Assembly: GCF_014041995.1 (NCBI RefSeq)
Contig: NZ_CP059492.1
Span: 62,001 to 126,000 of the forward strand
DNA from: Changpingibacter yushuensis
GTDB taxonomy: Bacteria > Actinomycetota > Actinomycetes > Actinomycetales > Actinomycetaceae
Direction: 5' to 3'
DNA: 64,000 nt
Below, one piece after another: positions 63,059-64,000 of the stretch. The notes under the pieces are model-generated. The model did no database searches and was not told where the DNA came from. It worked only from the letters and a program-made list of their open reading frames with translations. Numbering within the stretch: the first letter of the stretch is position 1; the number at the start of each line of letters is the position of its first letter. The translations under genes and the position numbers were made by a program.

Positions 63059-64000
63059 ATGTCAGAGACGACTATCGAAAAGAAGCCGAATCTTGCTGAA
63101 CGCACTACGGGCGATCTAGTCAAGGCGGCAATGTCAGGGTGGCTCGGCACAGCGTTGGAGTTCATGGACTTCCAGCTGTACTCACTCGCCGCCGCACTCG
63201 TTTTCTCCGATCTGTTCTTCAGTTCGGAAAGTCCGGGAGTCGCGGTTATGTCCGCGATGGCAATCTACGGCGTTGGCTATATCGCTCGGCCAATTGGCGC
63301 TTGGTACTTCGGCCGTATGGGCGACCGCGTGGGACGCAAGAAGGTCCTGTTCATTACCATCACAATGATGGGCGTTTCCACAACACTCATTGGCGCTCTG
63401 CCGACGTTCCATCAGGTTGGTTGGATCGCTCCGGCGCTGCTGGTGGTTCTCCGCTTGATCCAAGGCTTTGGTGCAGGTGCAGAGATTTCTGGCGCTGCAG
63501 TGATGCTTGCCGAGTATGCCCCCAAGGACCGTCGCGGCATAATCTCATCCCTCGTCGCGCTGGGAACCAACTCTGGCACTCTCTTTGCGGGCCTAGTCTG
63601 GGCAATACTCACCGCAGTCATGTCCGATGAAACACTGCTTTCTTGGGGATGGCGTATTCCGTTCCTCGGTTCAATCATCATCATGGCTTTCGCAATCTTC
63701 ATCCGTTTGCACCTCAAGGAGACCCCGGTCTTCGAAGCGACTCAAGAAGAGATCGTTGAGGCCTACGATGTTCCTCTTTCGCAGCGTTCCGTCGTCACGA
63801 AGCCAGCTAAGCAGAAGATCTCGCCGAAGGCTTTCGCCGCAGCGTTCTTCCTTCGTTTTGGTCAGTCCGGCAACTCTGGCATGGTTCAGACTTACCTCAT
63901 CTCCTTCCTGTCCGTGAACCTGTTCTTCTCGAAGTCCGTTGCTTCGTCAATTACAGTCCTTTCTTCACTGGTTGGCTTGATACGACCTGGGTTTGTTGGA
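63059..64000 (+). CDS. MFS transporter, metabolite:H+ symporter type, partial
   Basis: From the ATG at 63059, with AAGGA eight bases upstream, 314 codons stay open to the right edge; the C-terminus is missing. MFS motif A is present as GRMGDRVGRKK between the second and third membrane segments. The family-typical ARPIGAWYFG and QGFGAGAEISGA point to the ShiA/ProP/KgtP (sugar/acid:H+ symporter) group. Position after the uronate genes makes a hexuronate or related sugar acid the likely substrate. The charged N-terminus is ~25 residues. Confidence 0.88.
   Translation, partial: MSETTIEKKPNLAERTTGDLVKAAMSGWLGTALEFMDFQLYSLAAALVFSDLFFSSESPGVAVMSAMAIYGVGYIARPIGAWYFGRMGDRVGRKKVLFITITMMGVSTTLIGALPTFHQVGWIAPALLVVLRLIQGFGAGAEISGAAVMLAEYAPKDRRGIISSLVALGTNSGTLFAGLVWAILTAVMSDETLLSWGWRIPFLGSIIIMAFAIFIRLHLKETPVFEATQEEIVEAYDVPLSQRSVVTKPAKQKISPKAFAAAFFLRFGQSGNSGMVQTYLISFLSVNLFFSKSVASSITVLSSLVGLIRPGFVG

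Overview
The window looks like chromosome of a Gram-positive actinobacterium of moderately high GC, possibly of the Actinomycetaceae type. This is an inference from gene content and style: meso-diaminopimelate dehydrogenase, cytoplasmic HisKA_3/LuxR two-component pair, LuxS with an MTA/SAH nucleosidase, many GTG/TTG starts, 4-base stop/start overlaps and two probable leaderless genes. No gene names the genus directly. Genes are densely packed on both strands. The only clear recent mobile DNA is at 54.97-58.10 kb.

Layout. 0-5.5 kb: a Zn-type macrodomain protein running off the left edge, RNase HI with an extra N-terminal domain, oligopeptidase B, then a luxS-nucleosidase operon for S-adenosylhomocysteine recycling and AI-2. 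5.5-10.1 kb is unusually rich in non-coding structure: an 18-bp tandem repeat, a nested hairpin cluster that looks like a structured RNA, a 24-bp and a 42-bp duplication, a tRNA-like remnant and a DnaA-box cluster in front of dnaB. These surround a membrane-anchored, apparently catalytically dead acid phosphatase relative and a MATE transporter. 10.1-23.7 kb: dnaB, pyridoxal kinase, aldo/keto reductase, proline iminopeptidase, acyltransferase, threonine dehydratase, CYTH protein, DUF4261 gene behind an attenuator-like terminator, a queuosine precursor transporter-tgt pair behind a preQ1-I-like leader, a DUF1444-like gene and a HAD phosphatase. 23.8-35.6 kb: an RND exporter with its TetR regulator, ddh, a NifX-like protein, a two-gene ABC transporter divergent from a sensor kinase-response regulator-hrpB operon. 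35.7-37.6 kb: four tandem paralogues of YbjN type. 37.7 kb: lipoate-protein ligase with permuted domain order.

38.8-53.0 kb is a galactoside island. A LacI repressor diverges from an ABC sugar importer (binding lipoprotein and two permeases), a GH2 beta-galactosidase and a GH36 alpha-galactosidase. The Leloir genes galE, galT and galK follow with a DeoR-type regulator. Imported beta- and alpha-galactosides would be split inside the cell and the galactose passed through GalK-GalT-GalE. The ATPase of the importer is not in the window.

53.6-58.2 kb: tRNA-Arg(ACG), a DUF1684 gene, then a truncated and two near-identical tandem copies of an IS481-like element. Each junction carries 16 bp identical to the 3' end of the intact tRNA-Ser(GCT) that closes the array. 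58.4 kb to the right edge: a hexuronate operon (uxuB, uxuA, KDPG aldolase, KDG kinase) followed by an MFS transporter that runs off the window.
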